Below, in pieces: positions 1-9,163 of a stretch of DNA of 52,911 nt. Origin of the DNA: Pelatocladus maniniholoensis HA4357-MV3 (GTDB taxonomy: Bacteria > Cyanobacteriota > Cyanobacteriia > Cyanobacteriales > Nostocaceae). A program made the position numbers and the translations under genes. Numbering within the stretch: the first letter of the stretch is position 1; each line of letters begins with the position of its first letter. The notes under the pieces are model-generated. The model did no database searches and had not been told where the DNA came from. It worked only from the letters and a program-made list of their open reading frames with translations. The DNA is taken from NCBI GenBank assembly GCA_019359115.1, contig JAHHHW010000103.1:1-52911 (forward strand), written 5' to 3'.

Positions 1-55
1 TTTCCCAATCGGAGTCGGTTATTTCTATTCCGTAGGAGAGGCTGTATTTATCCAT
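1..55 (-). CDS. Possible 5' end of a gene leaving the left edge
   Basis: An ATG at 55-53 opens a frame that stays open for 18 codons to the window edge (MDKYSLSYGIEITDSDWE). A GGAGG sits directly against the ATG, closer than a normal ribosome binding site. It follows the stop of the small membrane ORF at 65-229 by 9 bases, so the two could be cotranscribed. No family is recognisable from so little sequence, and it could be chance. Confidence 0.25.
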   Translation of the reverse strand, partial: MDKYSLSYGIEITDSDWE

Positions 56-64
56 CCTCCTAAT

Positions 65-229
65 TTACCATCTATGTGTACCCTCATTTCCTCCGTAACA
101 CTTTTTGTCCCCTGAACGGATACCTTTGAAGTAGGTGTACGCTTCTAGAAACCCCCAAACACCTCCAACGATAGCGATATAACTTGCGATGAATGTTATC
201 CAGAACCTTGCGGAACGGTTGCTATTCAC
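65..229 (-). CDS. Small single-span membrane protein, hypothetical
   Basis: A 54-residue frame starting at GTG 229-227, with GGA nine bases upstream. Residues 9-29 form a plausible membrane span (FWITFIASYIAIVGGVWGF) followed by a polar, glycine-rich tail ending THRW. The composition looks more protein-like than the shadow frames nearby, and the stop is followed closely by another possible start at 55. I do not recognise the family. The GTG start and the small size make this tentative. Confidence 0.35.
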   Translation of the reverse strand: MNSNRSARFWITFIASYIAIVGGVWGFLEAYTYFKGIRSGDKKCYGGNEGTHRW

Positions 230-689
230 GATTTTTATCCACGATTTATGTACTAGCTATTTTGGTATAAGAGTATTTACTACTAGCAGTAAATATTTTT
301 ATCGTAACCCAAACACACAGTCGGCTTACCGATAAAGTTAAAATCTTTCCCTCACTAATAACTGTGTGATAACTCTGAGGGGGCGTTGATAGAGAAGCAA
401 TAACCGAAATTGTTTGATGGTACAAGCTCTCAGATTCCATAAGTAGAGTCAATCCAAAATCCAAAATCTAAAATCGAATTACGACCCCAAGTAGTTAGGT
501 GAAACAGCAATTCATCTCACTTAAGTGTGCTTACCACAAATCCAATGCTTTCATTCCCTAGCAAACAATAATCTCACGCCCAGACACCAAGATACATAAG
601 ATAAACTCTGCATCTTTGCGCCTCTGCGTGAGATTAATTAAGCCAATTACCCAGATAAAATTTTGTCGCCTGACAGGCCAAACCACTGC
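230..689. other. Intergenic stretch without a supported gene
   Basis: I see no convincing coding sequence. An open frame on the minus strand at 246-464 begins inside a CCAAAATC-type short repeat at 449-476 and looks accidental. The stretch contains an inverted repeat, AATCTCACGC at 570-579 against GCGTGAGATT at 626-635. This repeat lies downstream of hemB and could act as a weak terminator, or it may just be a dispersed repeat. Confidence 0.4.
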
Positions 690-1670
690 TTACCCCAGCC
701 AACGCGCAGCATCTTTAGCGTGGTAGGTCAAAATTAAATCTGCACCAGACCGTTTAAAGCCAGTTAAGGTTTCTATGACCACGCGCTGTTCATCAATCCA
801 GCCGTTGAGGGCTGCGGCTTTCACCATAGAATATTCACCAGAAACGTTGTAAGCAGCAACAGGTAAGTTGCTAGCTTGTTTCACACGCCAGATGATATCC
901 ATGTAAGCCAATGCTGGCTTCACCATGAGCATGTCAGCGCCTTCAGCAATATCCAATTCTATTTCTTTGATCGCTTCGCGGGAGTTACTGGGGTCCATTT
1001 GATAGGTGCGGCGATCGCCAAATTGGGGTGCTGAGTCTGCTGCATCCCGGAATGGGCCATAGTAAGCCGAAGCATACTTGGCAGCATAGGACAAGATCGG
1101 CGTATTTTGGAAACCTGCTTCATCCAAACCAGAGCGAATTGCTTGTACAAATCCATCCATCATTCCCGAAGGCGCAATAATGTCAGCACCTGCTTTTGCT
1201 TGGGAAACGGCGGTTTTCTTGAGTAATTCTAGGGTGGGGTCATTTAAAACTCGTCCTGATAAATCACCAACTTGCAGATAGCCGCAGTGACCATGACTGG
1301 TATACTCACACAAACAAGTGTCAGCAATAATCACCAAATCTGGTACTGCTTCTTTCACCGCAGTTGCAGCTTTCTGAACAATACCGCAATCATGCCATGC
1401 ACCTGTGGCATCAACATCTTTATCAGCAGGAATACCAAATAGAATAATGGCGGGAATTCCCAAGTCGTAAACTTCTTTTGCCTCTTCGACAATTTTATCT
1501 ATCGAAAGCTGATAGACACCAGGCATAGATTTAACTTCATTGGCGATCGCTTCACCTGGGACAGCAAACAAAGGATAAATCAAGTCGCTGGTGGTAAGAA
1601 CAGTTTCACGTACCATCCGGCGGAGTTGGGAATGGGTACGCAGACGGCGAGGGCGATGGGTTGGAAACAT
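690..1670 (-). CDS. hemB: Porphobilinogen synthase (delta-aminolevulinate dehydratase)
   Basis: The enzyme condenses two 5-aminolevulinate molecules to porphobilinogen, an early cytosolic step toward chlorophyll, haem, bilins and cobalamin. The 326-residue protein is full length for the family. The Schiff-base lysines are visible in SYAAKYAS (K198) and LMVKPALAY (K251). Cysteines 119, 121 and 129 form a Cys-x-Cys-x7-Cys cluster of the type that binds metal in zinc-dependent HemB. The N-terminal start [15 protein letters not shown] and the motif [10 protein letters not shown] are typical. It is monocistronic here, transcribed leftward. The identification is secure; the metal preference is inferred only from the cysteines. 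Confidence 0.97.
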   Translation of the reverse strand: MFPTHRPRRLRTHSQLRRMVRETVLTTSDLIYPLFAVPGEAIANEVKSMPGVYQLSIDKIVEEAKEVYDLGIPAIILFGIPADKDVDATGAWHDCGIVQKAATAVKEAVPDLVIIADTCLCEYTSHGHCGYLQVGDLSGRVLNDPTLELLKKTAVSQAKAGADIIAPSGMMDGFVQAIRSGLDEAGFQNTPILSYAAKYASAYYGPFRDAADSAPQFGDRRTYQMDPSNSREAIKEIELDIAEGADMLMVKPALAYMDIIWRVKQASNLPVAAYNVSGEYSMVKAAALNGWIDEQRVVIETLTGFKRSGADLILTYHAKDAARWLG

Positions 1671-2066
1671 AAATTTTTATGAAGAAAAAACACAAATGGA
1701 CAAAAAACAAAGCGTCACAAAGTTCGGGTAAAAACCCGCTTACCAAGGACACACTACAAACAGCGCTTAACTGTCCTCTGCCCTACACCTGATGAGGTTG
1801 TGGGGCAATTTTGTATTTTACAACTTGCTTGTCATTTATCTTCTAAAAAAGACAAGAAAGTATATAAAAATTTCCATCAATATATTAATAGATGCGCTTG
1901 ATTAAAAATTTGTGATGAGATACGTGTGAGGCGCAATGATAATCGATAATCAAAACACAGCCTATTATCCATTACCAATAAGCTATGACCCTGGATTTAA
2001 AAGCCACCCGTCTATTTCAGATATTCATCAGTGACTTGATATAACCGGATAAAAACTGATTTTTTA
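1671..2066. other. hemB upstream region, no gene seen
   Basis: AT-rich intergenic DNA between two leftward genes. It contains a strong imperfect hairpin at 1779-1807 (TGCCC arm against GGGGCA, more pairs inside) and a small CGGGT/ACCCG hairpin near 1723-1737. Both lie upstream of hemB on its strand and could belong to its leader. I recognise no known riboswitch. Confidence 0.35.
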
Positions 2067-2408
2067 CTAAACAAGTCGGAGAATGAAGGGATAACGAAAA
2101 GGTTTTTCAGTATTACTTAAAACATGAGAAAGCGCCCAAATTGTTAATCCCCAATGAATTAAAAACCATAAACCCGCCAGAGGTATCAACAAACCAAAAC
2201 TCACCCAAATCAAAACACCAATAATAGCCCCATAAAACCAGACATTCAAATGAAAATTAATGGCTTCTTTGGCATTTTCTTTCACAACAGGATCTTCTGT
2301 TGCAAAGAGGATGAAAATAGGTATTGCGATCGATACTAATGTGGTACTCAAAAAGATGGCTGCATGAGAAAGTGCTGATAAAAGCTTGCGCTTGTCCGTG
2401 TCGTACAT
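2067..2408 (-). CDS. DUF4870 family membrane protein
   Basis: A small integral membrane protein of about 113 residues. I start it at the ATG 2408-2406 (MYDTDKRKLLSALSH) rather than at the longer open frame from 2516, because AAGGAACAGAGAA provides a ribosome binding site there and the extra 36 residues arise from repeat-like DNA. Features typical of DUF4870 are the opening KLLSALSHAAIFLS, the motif ENAKEAINFHLN, and two or three hydrophobic spans toward the C terminus ending in a basic RYPFILRLV. The family has no established biochemical role. The DNA just upstream (2508-2540) carries TAACTGATAACTG-type tandem repeats. Confidence 0.8.
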   Translation of the reverse strand: MYDTDKRKLLSALSHAAIFLSTTLVSIAIPIFILFATEDPVVKENAKEAINFHLNVWFYGAIIGVLIWVSFGLLIPLAGLWFLIHWGLTIWALSHVLSNTEKPFRYPFILRLV

Positions 2409-2661
2409 TTCTCTGTTCCTTATAATTGGGTTGAGTTTGGGGTAAAGCCTGTGAAGGATGAAATCTGAAGTCAGTAAACAGTAAATACTGATCAGTGATC
2501 CATTGGTAGTTGTCAACTGGTAACTGATAACTGATAACTGAATTTGCCTCCTGCTTTCAAGTACACTAAGAACCTATCATGAGCATCGTTGTCTTAAGAT
2601 AAAAAGACTCGCTAAAGTTGGAAAAAGTAAAGTTAGATTTAATTTACAAGTAGATACAGTT

Positions 2662-4293
2662 ATGTCAACTGACCTTGAGTTAGAACTTCACAAAGCAGTT
2701 GAACTTCGTCGCAATTTTGCGATTATTTCTCACCCGGATGCTGGTAAAACTACACTCACAGAAAAACTCCTGTTGTACGGAGGTGCTATTCACGAAGCTG
2801 GCGCAGTCAAAGCCCGACGCGCACAGCGCAAAGCGACTTCTGACTGGATGGCAATGGAACAACAACGGGGTATTTCGATTACTTCCACGGTGTTACAATT
2901 TACCTACCAAAACTGTCAGATAAATTTACTAGATACTCCTGGACACCAGGATTTTAGTGAAGATACTTATCGGACTCTAGCGGCGGCAGATAATGCAGTC
3001 ATGCTGATTGATGCTGCTAAAGGTTTGGAACCCCAAACCCGCAAACTATTTGAAGTTTGTAAAATGCGGGGTATTCCCATTTTCACCTTTGTGAACAAAC
3101 TTGATCGTCCCGGACGAGAACCCCTAGAACTGCTAGATGAGATTGAGCAAGAATTAGGATTGCAGACCTATGCAGTCAACTGGCCCATTGGTATGGGCGA
3201 TCGCTTTAAAGGTGTCTTCGATCGCCATAAACAACAAATTCACCTGTTTGAACGTAGCGCTCACGGTAGTAAAGAAGCGGTTAATACAGTTGTTGATTTG
3301 GGAAATCCCCAAATTGAAGAACTTTTAGAACAAGATCTTTACTATCAGCTCAAAAACGACTTAGAACTATTAGAAGGGGCGGGAGCAGACCTAGATTTAG
3401 ATTTAGTACACCAAGGCAAAATGACGCCTATTTTCTTTGGTAGTGCGATGACTAACTTTGGGGTTGAGTTATTCCTCAAGTATTTTCTAGAGTACGCCCT
3501 CAAACCAGGTTCACACAATAGTAGCGTGGGTGAAGTTGAACCCGAATATCCTGAATTTTCTGGGTTTGTGTTCAAGCTGCAAGCCAATATGGACCCCAAA
3601 CACCGCGATCGCGTGGCGTTTGTGCGTGTCTGTACAGGCAAATTTGAAAAAGATATGACAGTCAATCACGCCCGCACAGGTAAAGTTGTCCGTTTGTCTC
3701 GTCCGCAAAAACTCTTTGCTCAAGAACGAGAATCTATTGATGTCGCCTACCCAGGTGATGTCATTGGTTTAAATAATCCTGGTGTTTTTGCAATCGGGGA
3801 TACAATTTACACTGGGCAAAAGTTGGAATATGAGGGAATTCCTTATTTCTCTCCAGAGTTGTTTGCAACTCTCCGCAATCCCAACCCATCTAAATTCAAG
3901 CAATTTCAAAAAGGCGTTTCGGAATTGCGTGAAGAAGGGGCTGTACAGATTATGTATTCTGTAGATGAAGCCAAACGCGATCCAATTTTAGCTGCGGTAG
4001 GTCAGTTGCAATTCGAGGTGGTGCAATTCCGTTTAATGAATGAATATGGAGTTGAAACCATACTGGATTTATTACCCTACAGTGTTGCGCGTTGGGTAGA
4101 AGGTAGTTGGGAAGCATTGACCAAAATCGGACGTTTGTTCAATACGACCACAGTCAAAGACAGTATGGGGCGACCAGTTTTACTATTTCGTAATGAGTGG
4201 AATTGCCATCAATTACAACAAGATCACCCTGATTTGCAATTAAGTGCGATCGCCCCAGTTTTTTCTAGTCAACAACCAGTGGTTAATGGGTAA
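2662..4293 (+). CDS. prfC: Peptide chain release factor 3
   Basis: RF3 is the translational GTPase that recycles RF1/RF2 from the ribosome after peptide release. The 543-residue product has the G domain at the N terminus: P-loop HPDAGKTT at 24-31, switch region [10 protein letters not shown]3 DTPGH at 91-95 and G4 NKLD at 145-148. The RF3-specific stretch [19 protein letters not shown] lies at about 49-67. Domain II and the RF3 C-terminal region follow ([12 protein letters not shown]). The length is normal for the family. It stands alone, 60 bases before the next gene on the same strand. Confidence 0.97.
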   Translation: MSTDLELELHKAVELRRNFAIISHPDAGKTTLTEKLLLYGGAIHEAGAVKARRAQRKATSDWMAMEQQRGISITSTVLQFTYQNCQINLLDTPGHQDFSEDTYRTLAAADNAVMLIDAAKGLEPQTRKLFEVCKMRGIPIFTFVNKLDRPGREPLELLDEIEQELGLQTYAVNWPIGMGDRFKGVFDRHKQQIHLFERSAHGSKEAVNTVVDLGNPQIEELLEQDLYYQLKNDLELLEGAGADLDLDLVHQGKMTPIFFGSAMTNFGVELFLKYFLEYALKPGSHNSSVGEVEPEYPEFSGFVFKLQANMDPKHRDRVAFVRVCTGKFEKDMTVNHARTGKVVRLSRPQKLFAQERESIDVAYPGDVIGLNNPGVFAIGDTIYTGQKLEYEGIPYFSPELFATLRNPNPSKFKQFQKGVSELREEGAVQIMYSVDEAKRDPILAAVGQLQFEVVQFRLMNEYGVETILDLLPYSVARWVEGSWEALTKIGRLFNTTTVKDSMGRPVLLFRNEWNCHQLQQDHPDLQLSAIAPVFSSQQPVVNG

Positions 4294-4365
4294 TTATTAT
4301 TACCTATTACTAATTACCCATTACCAATTACCACTAACAATATAGTTATTGGAGTGCAAACTACT

Positions 4366-6681
4366 ATGCCTTCACATTCTGAACCATCTTTGAAGGCTGG
4401 TTTAACCGCCCTGAAGCAAGGAGATTATCAAACAGCAAAAAGCATCTTAGAAGCCATTTTAAGTAGTAATAGCGATCGCACGGCAGTTATCCAAGCGGAA
4501 ATAGGCTTAGTTGTCGTTTATACGCGTATTGGGGAAGTTGCAACAGCGATCGCATTATGCGAAACTCTGATTCAAAACGAACGTCCACAAGTTAAAGAAT
4601 GGGCAGAACGTTCTCTAGAACAGATCAAAAAACGCTATCAAAATGACGATGCGTCTACTGCTGACGTCACCGGATTTATCCCCTGGAATAATTCTTCACC
4701 TATGCTGGAGTCTCAGCAGTCACAAACAGAGGACGCCGAGACGCGAGAACGCCAAGATGCAGAGAACACAAATATCGAGCAAACATCAGCCCGTAGTCTG
4801 CGAGTACCTACATTTGGCGGAACTCAAACGCGAGGTTGGCTGGCTTCAGCATCTTCCACACCCCGCGCCTCTGTAACAAAAAATTCATCTCTACCAATTC
4901 CTCCACCCGTTAACTCCCCAACTACTGTTAATCAGGAAAAAGTCAAACCACCTACGATTTACTGGCGACAAGCAGGACGCGCTAAAGTATGGCAACCCTT
5001 GCCAAAACGAAGCTTAAAGCTATTGTATTTACTCCAAGCAGGAACATGCGTAGCGCTGTTTTGGGTAATCAAAACGCTGCTGCTGTCGGTAATGAGATTT
5101 ATTAATGATGCCTTTGTTAAACTGCCTTTTGTAGAGCCATTACAGCTTTTATATAGAGATCCTACAAGTATATTGGTGGTTTTGATTTTTGTCCTGTTCT
5201 GTTTATCTCCTTGGTTGTTGGATCGATTACTGACAAAGTTTTACGGTCAACGAGAATTAGAAAAAGACATTTTGCATCGCCATAGTAAAGAGACAGTGCG
5301 AGTTTTACAACGTTATTGCCAACAACGGGGTTGGCGGACACCTAAATTATTTGTCCTACCAATTACTTCCCCTGTTGCTTTTTGCTATGGTAATTTACCC
5401 CGTACAGCTAGAATTGTAGTTAGTCAAGGGTTATTAGAGCAACTGACAAATGATGAAATTGCCACAATTTATGCCAGTCAATTAGGACAGATTGCTCACT
5501 GGGATTGTGCTGTTATGTCTTTGTTACTAGTACTAACAATTCCGATTTACCAGCTATATCAGTTATTGGGACAGTGGGGAGATGCAAAAACTCAACCTAT
5601 CTGGCGTGGGTTTTTTGGTGTATTGACAAGTCTGGTTTATGGTTTGTGGTGCTTGCTGAGTGCAACTGGTTTATGGTTGTCGCAGTTGCGGCTTTATTGG
5701 TGTGATCGCGTGGCGGCGGAAGTTACTGGTAATCCCAATGCTTTAGTCCGTGCTTTACTGAAAATGGCTATTGGTATTGCTGGTGATGTCCAAAAACAAG
5801 AACACACCAGTTGGCAGCTAGAAAGCTTAAATCTAGTTATACCCGTAGGCTACAAACAAAGTCTATGCTTGGGTAGTATGGCTGCTTATACTACCTTTGA
5901 ATCTCTGTTGATGTGGGATTGTGTCAATCCTTATCGATGGTGGTTTGTAATTAATAATACTCATCCTTTAATTGGCGATCGCGCCCTACGCCTGTGTAAA
6001 ATCGCTCGTCTTTGGCATGTAGACCCAGAATTATATCTCGAAAGCCAACAGCCTTTAAAAATCAAGCCTCAGTCTTTTTTATTACAAATTGCCCCTTGGT
6101 TGGGAATTCCTTTAGGCGTTGCGTTTGGGGGTCTGATCTGGTTAATTTGGCAAACTCTGTTCGCACTCAAACTTTTAAATTTGAAATGGATTTATGAGGA
6201 CTGGAATTTTATCAAGGGCTGTATGCTGATTGGCTTTAGTATCGGCCTCTTGTTGCGGATAAATTCTTTCTTTTCAAACATTAAACCTGCGAATGTCCAA
6301 ACTGATGACCAACTGCCCAACCTGTTAACTAATCCAGCTAGCATTCCTATTGATAGCATCGGTGTGCGTCTTGTTGGAAAGTTATTAGGTCGTCGTGGTA
6401 CTAACAACTGTTTGGCACAAGATTTAGTTTTGCAATCTCACACAGGTTTAGTCAAACTACATCACATTTCTTGGTTGGGACAACATGTCAATCCTCAAGA
6501 ATTGCTCGGACGTCAGATCACCGTCACTGGCTGGTTACGACGCGGAGCAACACCTTGGATTGATGTGCAAACCCTACAAACTCAAGGCGGAAAAATCGTT
6601 AACAGTCCTCACCCCATTTGGTCTATTGTCTTAGCGGTCGCAGCAGAGGTTTGGGGAGCATATATTCTTCTGAGGGGATAG
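4366..6681 (+). CDS. M48 peptidase-like membrane protein lacking the zinc site
   Basis: I choose ATG 4366 (771 residues) because TTGGAG at 4349-4354 is too close to the upstream GTG 4354. N-terminal residues 5-95 look TPR-like, followed by a polar linker to about residue 195. Hydrophobic spans and a region aligning with M48/HtpX-type peptidases come next (LFVLPITSPVAFCYGN, IVVSQGLLEQLTNDEIATIYA). In active M48 enzymes this last segment runs into HExxH. Here it reads SQLGQ (residues 371-375), and the third ligand before the CDRVAAE motif is Leu 443. All three expected zinc ligands are therefore missing, which predicts no metalloprotease activity. A further membrane pair and a globular C-terminal domain (about 640-740) follow. 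It may act as a scaffold or chaperone; this is inference. Confidence 0.75.
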   Translation: MPSHSEPSLKAGLTALKQGDYQTAKSILEAILSSNSDRTAVIQAEIGLVVVYTRIGEVATAIALCETLIQNERPQVKEWAERSLEQIKKRYQNDDASTADVTGFIPWNNSSPMLESQQSQTEDAETRERQDAENTNIEQTSARSLRVPTFGGTQTRGWLASASSTPRASVTKNSSLPIPPPVNSPTTVNQEKVKPPTIYWRQAGRAKVWQPLPKRSLKLLYLLQAGTCVALFWVIKTLLLSVMRFINDAFVKLPFVEPLQLLYRDPTSILVVLIFVLFCLSPWLLDRLLTKFYGQRELEKDILHRHSKETVRVLQRYCQQRGWRTPKLFVLPITSPVAFCYGNLPRTARIVVSQGLLEQLTNDEIATIYASQLGQIAHWDCAVMSLLLVLTIPIYQLYQLLGQWGDAKTQPIWRGFFGVLTSLVYGLWCLLSATGLWLSQLRLYWCDRVAAEVTGNPNALVRALLKMAIGIAGDVQKQEHTSWQLESLNLVIPVGYKQSLCLGSMAAYTTFESLLMWDCVNPYRWWFVINNTHPLIGDRALRLCKIARLWHVDPELYLESQQPLKIKPQSFLLQIAPWLGIPLGVAFGGLIWLIWQTLFALKLLNLKWIYEDWNFIKGCMLIGFSIGLLLRINSFFSNIKPANVQTDDQLPNLLTNPASIPIDSIGVRLVGKLLGRRGTNNCLAQDLVLQSHTGLVKLHHISWLGQHVNPQELLGRQITVTGWLRRGATPWIDVQTLQTQGGKIVNSPHPIWSIVLAVAAEVWGAYILLRG

Positions 6682-6748
6682 CTGTTTGTGCAAGCAGGAT
6701 GAGTACCGATTGTACCACCTGCTCTGGCTTTTATAATTAGCGTTTTCC

Positions 6749-7369
6749 CTACTTTCCCCCTTTCCCAGCTAAAAAAATTTGTTCAGCAGTCAATTTAAAG
6801 TCCGGAAATGTTGGTGACACTATGCGATCGCTGTTCTTAAACTGGGTGACAATGTACTCACCTTCAACCAGCGAGTAGACTGATATAGTTGGTTGTTTCG
6901 GATTGCCAATAAATCGCTTACCGCCTAAAGCTAGGTAATCTACAATCCAATATTCTGAAATTCCAATTTCTTCGTATTTACCTAATTTTGTAAAATAATC
7001 ATCACGCCAGTTAGTACTAACTACTTCAACCACTAAAGCGATTGATGCTCCGTAAATTACAGTTGATTCTCTTTCCCAAAGCGGTTCATTTTGTAGTTGC
7101 GCTTGGTTCACGATTAGTACATCTGGTGAGTAAGCAGACTCGCTCTGTTGAGATTTAACTAATGCTGTTTTTGGGATGAGATAGGGAAGCTCTGATTGAT
7201 AGCATTGAACACCCAGATGTATTGATAAAAATCCTGTAACTTCTTCATGACCTCCTAACGGCTGTGGCATTTTAACAATCACTCCATCATGCAATTCATA
7301 GCATTCCCCGTCAGGCTTCCACTCTACAAATTCTTCAAAAGTTACAAATCTTGGTAAGGCTTGTGTCAT
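6749..7369 (-). CDS. Uma2 family (DUF820) putative restriction-like endonuclease
   Basis: A 206-residue member of the Uma2/DUF820 family, greatly expanded in cyanobacteria. The PD-(D/E)xK nuclease fold is suggested by YSPDVLIV (Asp), ALVVEVVS (Glu) and the basic DYFTKLGKYEE followed by YWIVD. The opening FVTFEEFVEW..ELHDGVIVKMP is characteristic. GAGG lies 11 bases before ATG 7369. The biological role of the family is not settled. It is convergent with the M48-like gene, with 67 bases between their stops. Confidence 0.85.
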   Translation of the reverse strand: MTQALPRFVTFEEFVEWKPDGECYELHDGVIVKMPQPLGGHEEVTGFLSIHLGVQCYQSELPYLIPKTALVKSQQSESAYSPDVLIVNQAQLQNEPLWERESTVIYGASIALVVEVVSTNWRDDYFTKLGKYEEIGISEYWIVDYLALGGKRFIGNPKQPTISVYSLVEGEYIVTQFKNSDRIVSPTFPDFKLTAEQIFLAGKGGK

Positions 7370-7431
7370 TGGTCGGTGTCCTCATCGTTAGTACTAATTG
7401 AGTAATATCCTTTTACCTTCGATTCAATGAA

Positions 7432-7538
7432 CTTAAAATTGAGGCAGGTTTGTATTGGTTTATCTGATTGGCGATCGCGAGTGATCTGGCGTTGTAGACG
7501 CTTTGCGGCTTCCGTAGGTAGCGTGCCTCAATTTTAAG
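7432..7538. repeat. 107-bp element with perfect 15-bp inverted ends
   Basis: CTTAAAATTGAGGCA at 7432-7446 is exactly repeated inverted at 7524-7538 (TGCCTCAATTTTAAG). The interior contains a GCGATCGCGA octamer and a GTAGACGC..GCGGCTTCCGTAGG hairpin-type repeat common in cyanobacterial intergenic DNA. It carries no ORF and has a MITE-like structure. Confidence 0.5.
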
Positions 7539-7658
7539 AGGAGAAAACTGTGACGTAGTTATGAGGTTAATGGTGTCCTTGTTTCAAGCCCCTCAAGAAG
7601 ATTGATGGGGTTTCCTCTACACCCCTGTTGCTGACCAAAAAGAGAATGTAAATAAATG

Positions 7659-7687
7659 TTGCAAAATATTTCCATTTCTGTTACATT
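7659..7687 (+). promoter_or_regulatory. Candidate sigma-70 promoter of an intergenic RNA
   Basis: TTGCAA at 7659-7664 and TACATT at 7682-7687 are separated by exactly 17 bases, and TG precedes the -10 by one base (extended -10). Transcription would start near 7695 and run into the terminator at 7799-7824. Both hexamers match the consensus at 4 of 6 positions. Confidence 0.4.
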
Positions 7688-7694
7688 GATTCAC

Positions 7695-7824
7695 ATAAAG
7701 TGGAGCAGCCGATATAAATCAATCACCAAGTTTGGTAATGAGGCTCGGCTATTTGTCCAAATCAATCCCCTTTTCTCCTTCCAACACAGCAGCAAATCAA
7801 CCAGCCACAGGCTGGTTTTTGTTT
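7695..7824 (+). ncRNA. Candidate small RNA of about 130 nt
   Basis: A promoter-like pair sits just upstream and a clear intrinsic terminator ends the unit. Between them AGCCGA (about 7707) can pair with TCGGCT (about 7745), enclosing a small ACCAA-GT-TTGGT hairpin. A pyrimidine-rich unpaired stretch (CCCCTTTTCTCCTTCC) lies just before the terminator. A frame of 81 codons at 7656-7901 crosses the terminator and has no ribosome binding site, so a non-coding transcript seems likelier. I cannot assign it to a known family; the layout (hairpin, CU-rich single strand, terminator) is reminiscent of Yfr1 without its conserved core. Confidence 0.35.
7799..7824 (+). terminator. Intrinsic terminator
   Basis: AACCAGCC (7799-7806), loop ACA, GGCTGGTT (7810-7817), then TTTGTTT: an 8-bp perfect stem followed by a U-rich tract. 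It is not adjacent to the end of any supported gene, which is why a small RNA is proposed upstream. Confidence 0.65.
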
Positions 7825-8073
7825 CCAAAAAGTCAACTTCAAAAATAAAAGTATTTTATGCTACGATGCTTTCATGCAATAGTCGGAAATGTCCGTCCTA
7901 AGCTAGCTACGTAGAAAATACCGTGATAATGTAAGAAATGGTGTTTAAATATTTGGAACAAGGGCGTTAAAGTCATTTCCTGTCGTAAGCAGTAAGTTGT
8001 AAGATTCATAAATTCTTAGAATAAAGGTATTGTTAGCGCAGTGTACGCTTTTGTATTCAACAGGCTTAATTTT

Positions 8074-8186
8074 GGCAAAAAACAGTATTGTAATAGGTTA
8101 ATAGTTTGGAGTAAAAAAACTAGGTTTGTGGCATTGTTACTCAATAGCATCTATCAAAAGCCGAAACCCAGTAACTGTTTTTTGCC
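8074..8186 (+). promoter_or_regulatory. Long-range stem in the leader of the RRM gene
   Basis: GGCAAAAAACAGT (8074-8086) is perfectly complementary to ACTGTTTTTTGCC (8174-8186). The 13-bp helix would close an 87-base loop ending 34 bases before the start codon. Cyanobacterial rbp genes are known to have long leaders and temperature-responsive expression. A structural role here is inferred from position and perfect pairing only. Confidence 0.35.
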
Positions 8187-8220
8187 TGGTCGTTTTTCAA
8201 TTAACTCTGGAGGTTAGTCC

Positions 8221-8706
8221 ATGTCTGTTCGCCTATATATAGGCAATTTGCCTAAAGAAGAAATAGATCGTCAAGAACTGCAAGCAGTTTTTGCAGAAGA
8301 AGGTGATGCTGTCACCACTAAATTAATTAAAGACCGGAAAACTGGCAAATGTCGTGGCTTTGGTTTTCTCACGGTAAATAATGACGAACAAGCAGACCAG
8401 ATTATTGAAAAATACAATGGTCAAATGTTCAAAGACTCTCCCATCAAATTAGAAAAGGCATTACCTCGTACAAAGGGAGAGGATAATGAAGAACAACAAG
8501 CACCTACTAAAGCTGCTAATCAAAGTGGTGGTCATGCCAGTGCTGTTACACCGAGAGAAAGCAAAAAATCTAAAAAGCCTCGCCGTGGTGGTAGTCCCAA
8601 AGAAACTTCTCCAGCAGGCGATACAGATGCTATTCGTCCAGATCCACGCTGGGCTTCTGAGTTGGAAAAACTCAAACAAATGCTGGCTACACAAACTACC
8701 AGTTAA
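8221..8706 (+). CDS. RRM-domain RNA-binding protein (Rbp family)
   Basis: A 161-residue protein with one N-terminal RNA recognition motif: RNP2 LYIGNL at 5-10 and RNP1 RGFGFLTV at 45-52. The motif is followed by a long polar, lysine/glycine-rich tail and a short helix (ASELEKLKQML). Many cyanobacterial Rbp proteins are near 100 residues, so this is a long-tail variant. A strong GGAGG lies about 9 bases before ATG 8221. Cyanobacterial Rbp proteins bind RNA and several are cold-induced. The long AT-rich leader (about 200-300 bases) fits that type of control, but the sequence does not prove it. Confidence 0.92.
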   Translation: MSVRLYIGNLPKEEIDRQELQAVFAEEGDAVTTKLIKDRKTGKCRGFGFLTVNNDEQADQIIEKYNGQMFKDSPIKLEKALPRTKGEDNEEQQAPTKAANQSGGHASAVTPRESKKSKKPRRGGSPKETSPAGDTDAIRPDPRWASELEKLKQMLATQTTS

Positions 8707-8721
8707 TCTGCCAGTAGAAGT

Positions 8722-8770
8722 AATTAAAAATTAAAAATTCAAAATAAGTTTGAACTTTTAATTTTTAATT
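8722..8770. terminator. Probable bidirectional terminator after the RRM gene
   Basis: A 22-bp inverted repeat with one mismatch (8722-8743 against 8749-8770), made almost entirely of A and T with a 5-base loop. It starts 15 bases after the stop codon. The same AATTAAAAATT-type sequence is common between cyanobacterial genes, so it may also be a dispersed repeat. Confidence 0.5.
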
Positions 8771-9163
8771 ATCTACCTTCAAGCTATTTTCAAAACAGCT
8801 TATTGGGTAAAATCCCACAACCTGTACATGAAAATATGATTCTTACATCTCTCCCCTACACCCTTACACCTCCACACACCCATTTTCGAGCTAGGGGTTA
8901 GACGTGAGAATTGACATACCTCCTCGTCCGCAGATGAGCGAGTATTCCTTGACACTTCACATAAACTCGCTACTAAGTAGTCTTACAGTCTCTCTATGTC
9001 CGTTTAAAGTCTCCCAATGCCCTGTGGCGACTTGTTTTTATAATAGCATGGATATCAATAAAGCCGTCAAGCGAAGGATGAGGCTTGTATCCTATTAATT
9101 TCGGTCAAAGGCTAAAAAAAGTGATTTTCATGCTTTAGGCGGATTGCAGTTTGATACATTTAC
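8771..9163. other. Intergenic stretch, no supported gene
   Basis: No convincing gene. A 64-codon plus-strand frame at 8904-9098 has no ribosome binding site and no recognisable content. The sequence GAGAATTGACATACC near 8907 resembles end sequences of IS200/IS605-type elements, but no transposase or partner end is visible. Confidence 0.35.

Noticed and set aside
246-464. 72-codon minus-strand frame
   Set aside because: It starts within a CCAAAATC-type repeat, has no ribosome binding site and no recognisable content.
1785-1835. CTGATGAG resembling the hammerhead ribozyme core near 1789
   Set aside because: No GAAAC partner and no proper helices follow; the stretch folds as a simple hairpin instead.
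7656-7901. 81-codon plus-strand frame
   Set aside because: It crosses a clear intrinsic terminator (7799-7824), lacks a ribosome binding site and starts within a promoter-like segment.
8904-9098. 64-codon frame and an IS200/IS605-like end sequence near 8907
   Set aside because: No transposase fragment, no partner end and no ribosome binding site; similarity is limited to a dozen bases recalled from such elements.
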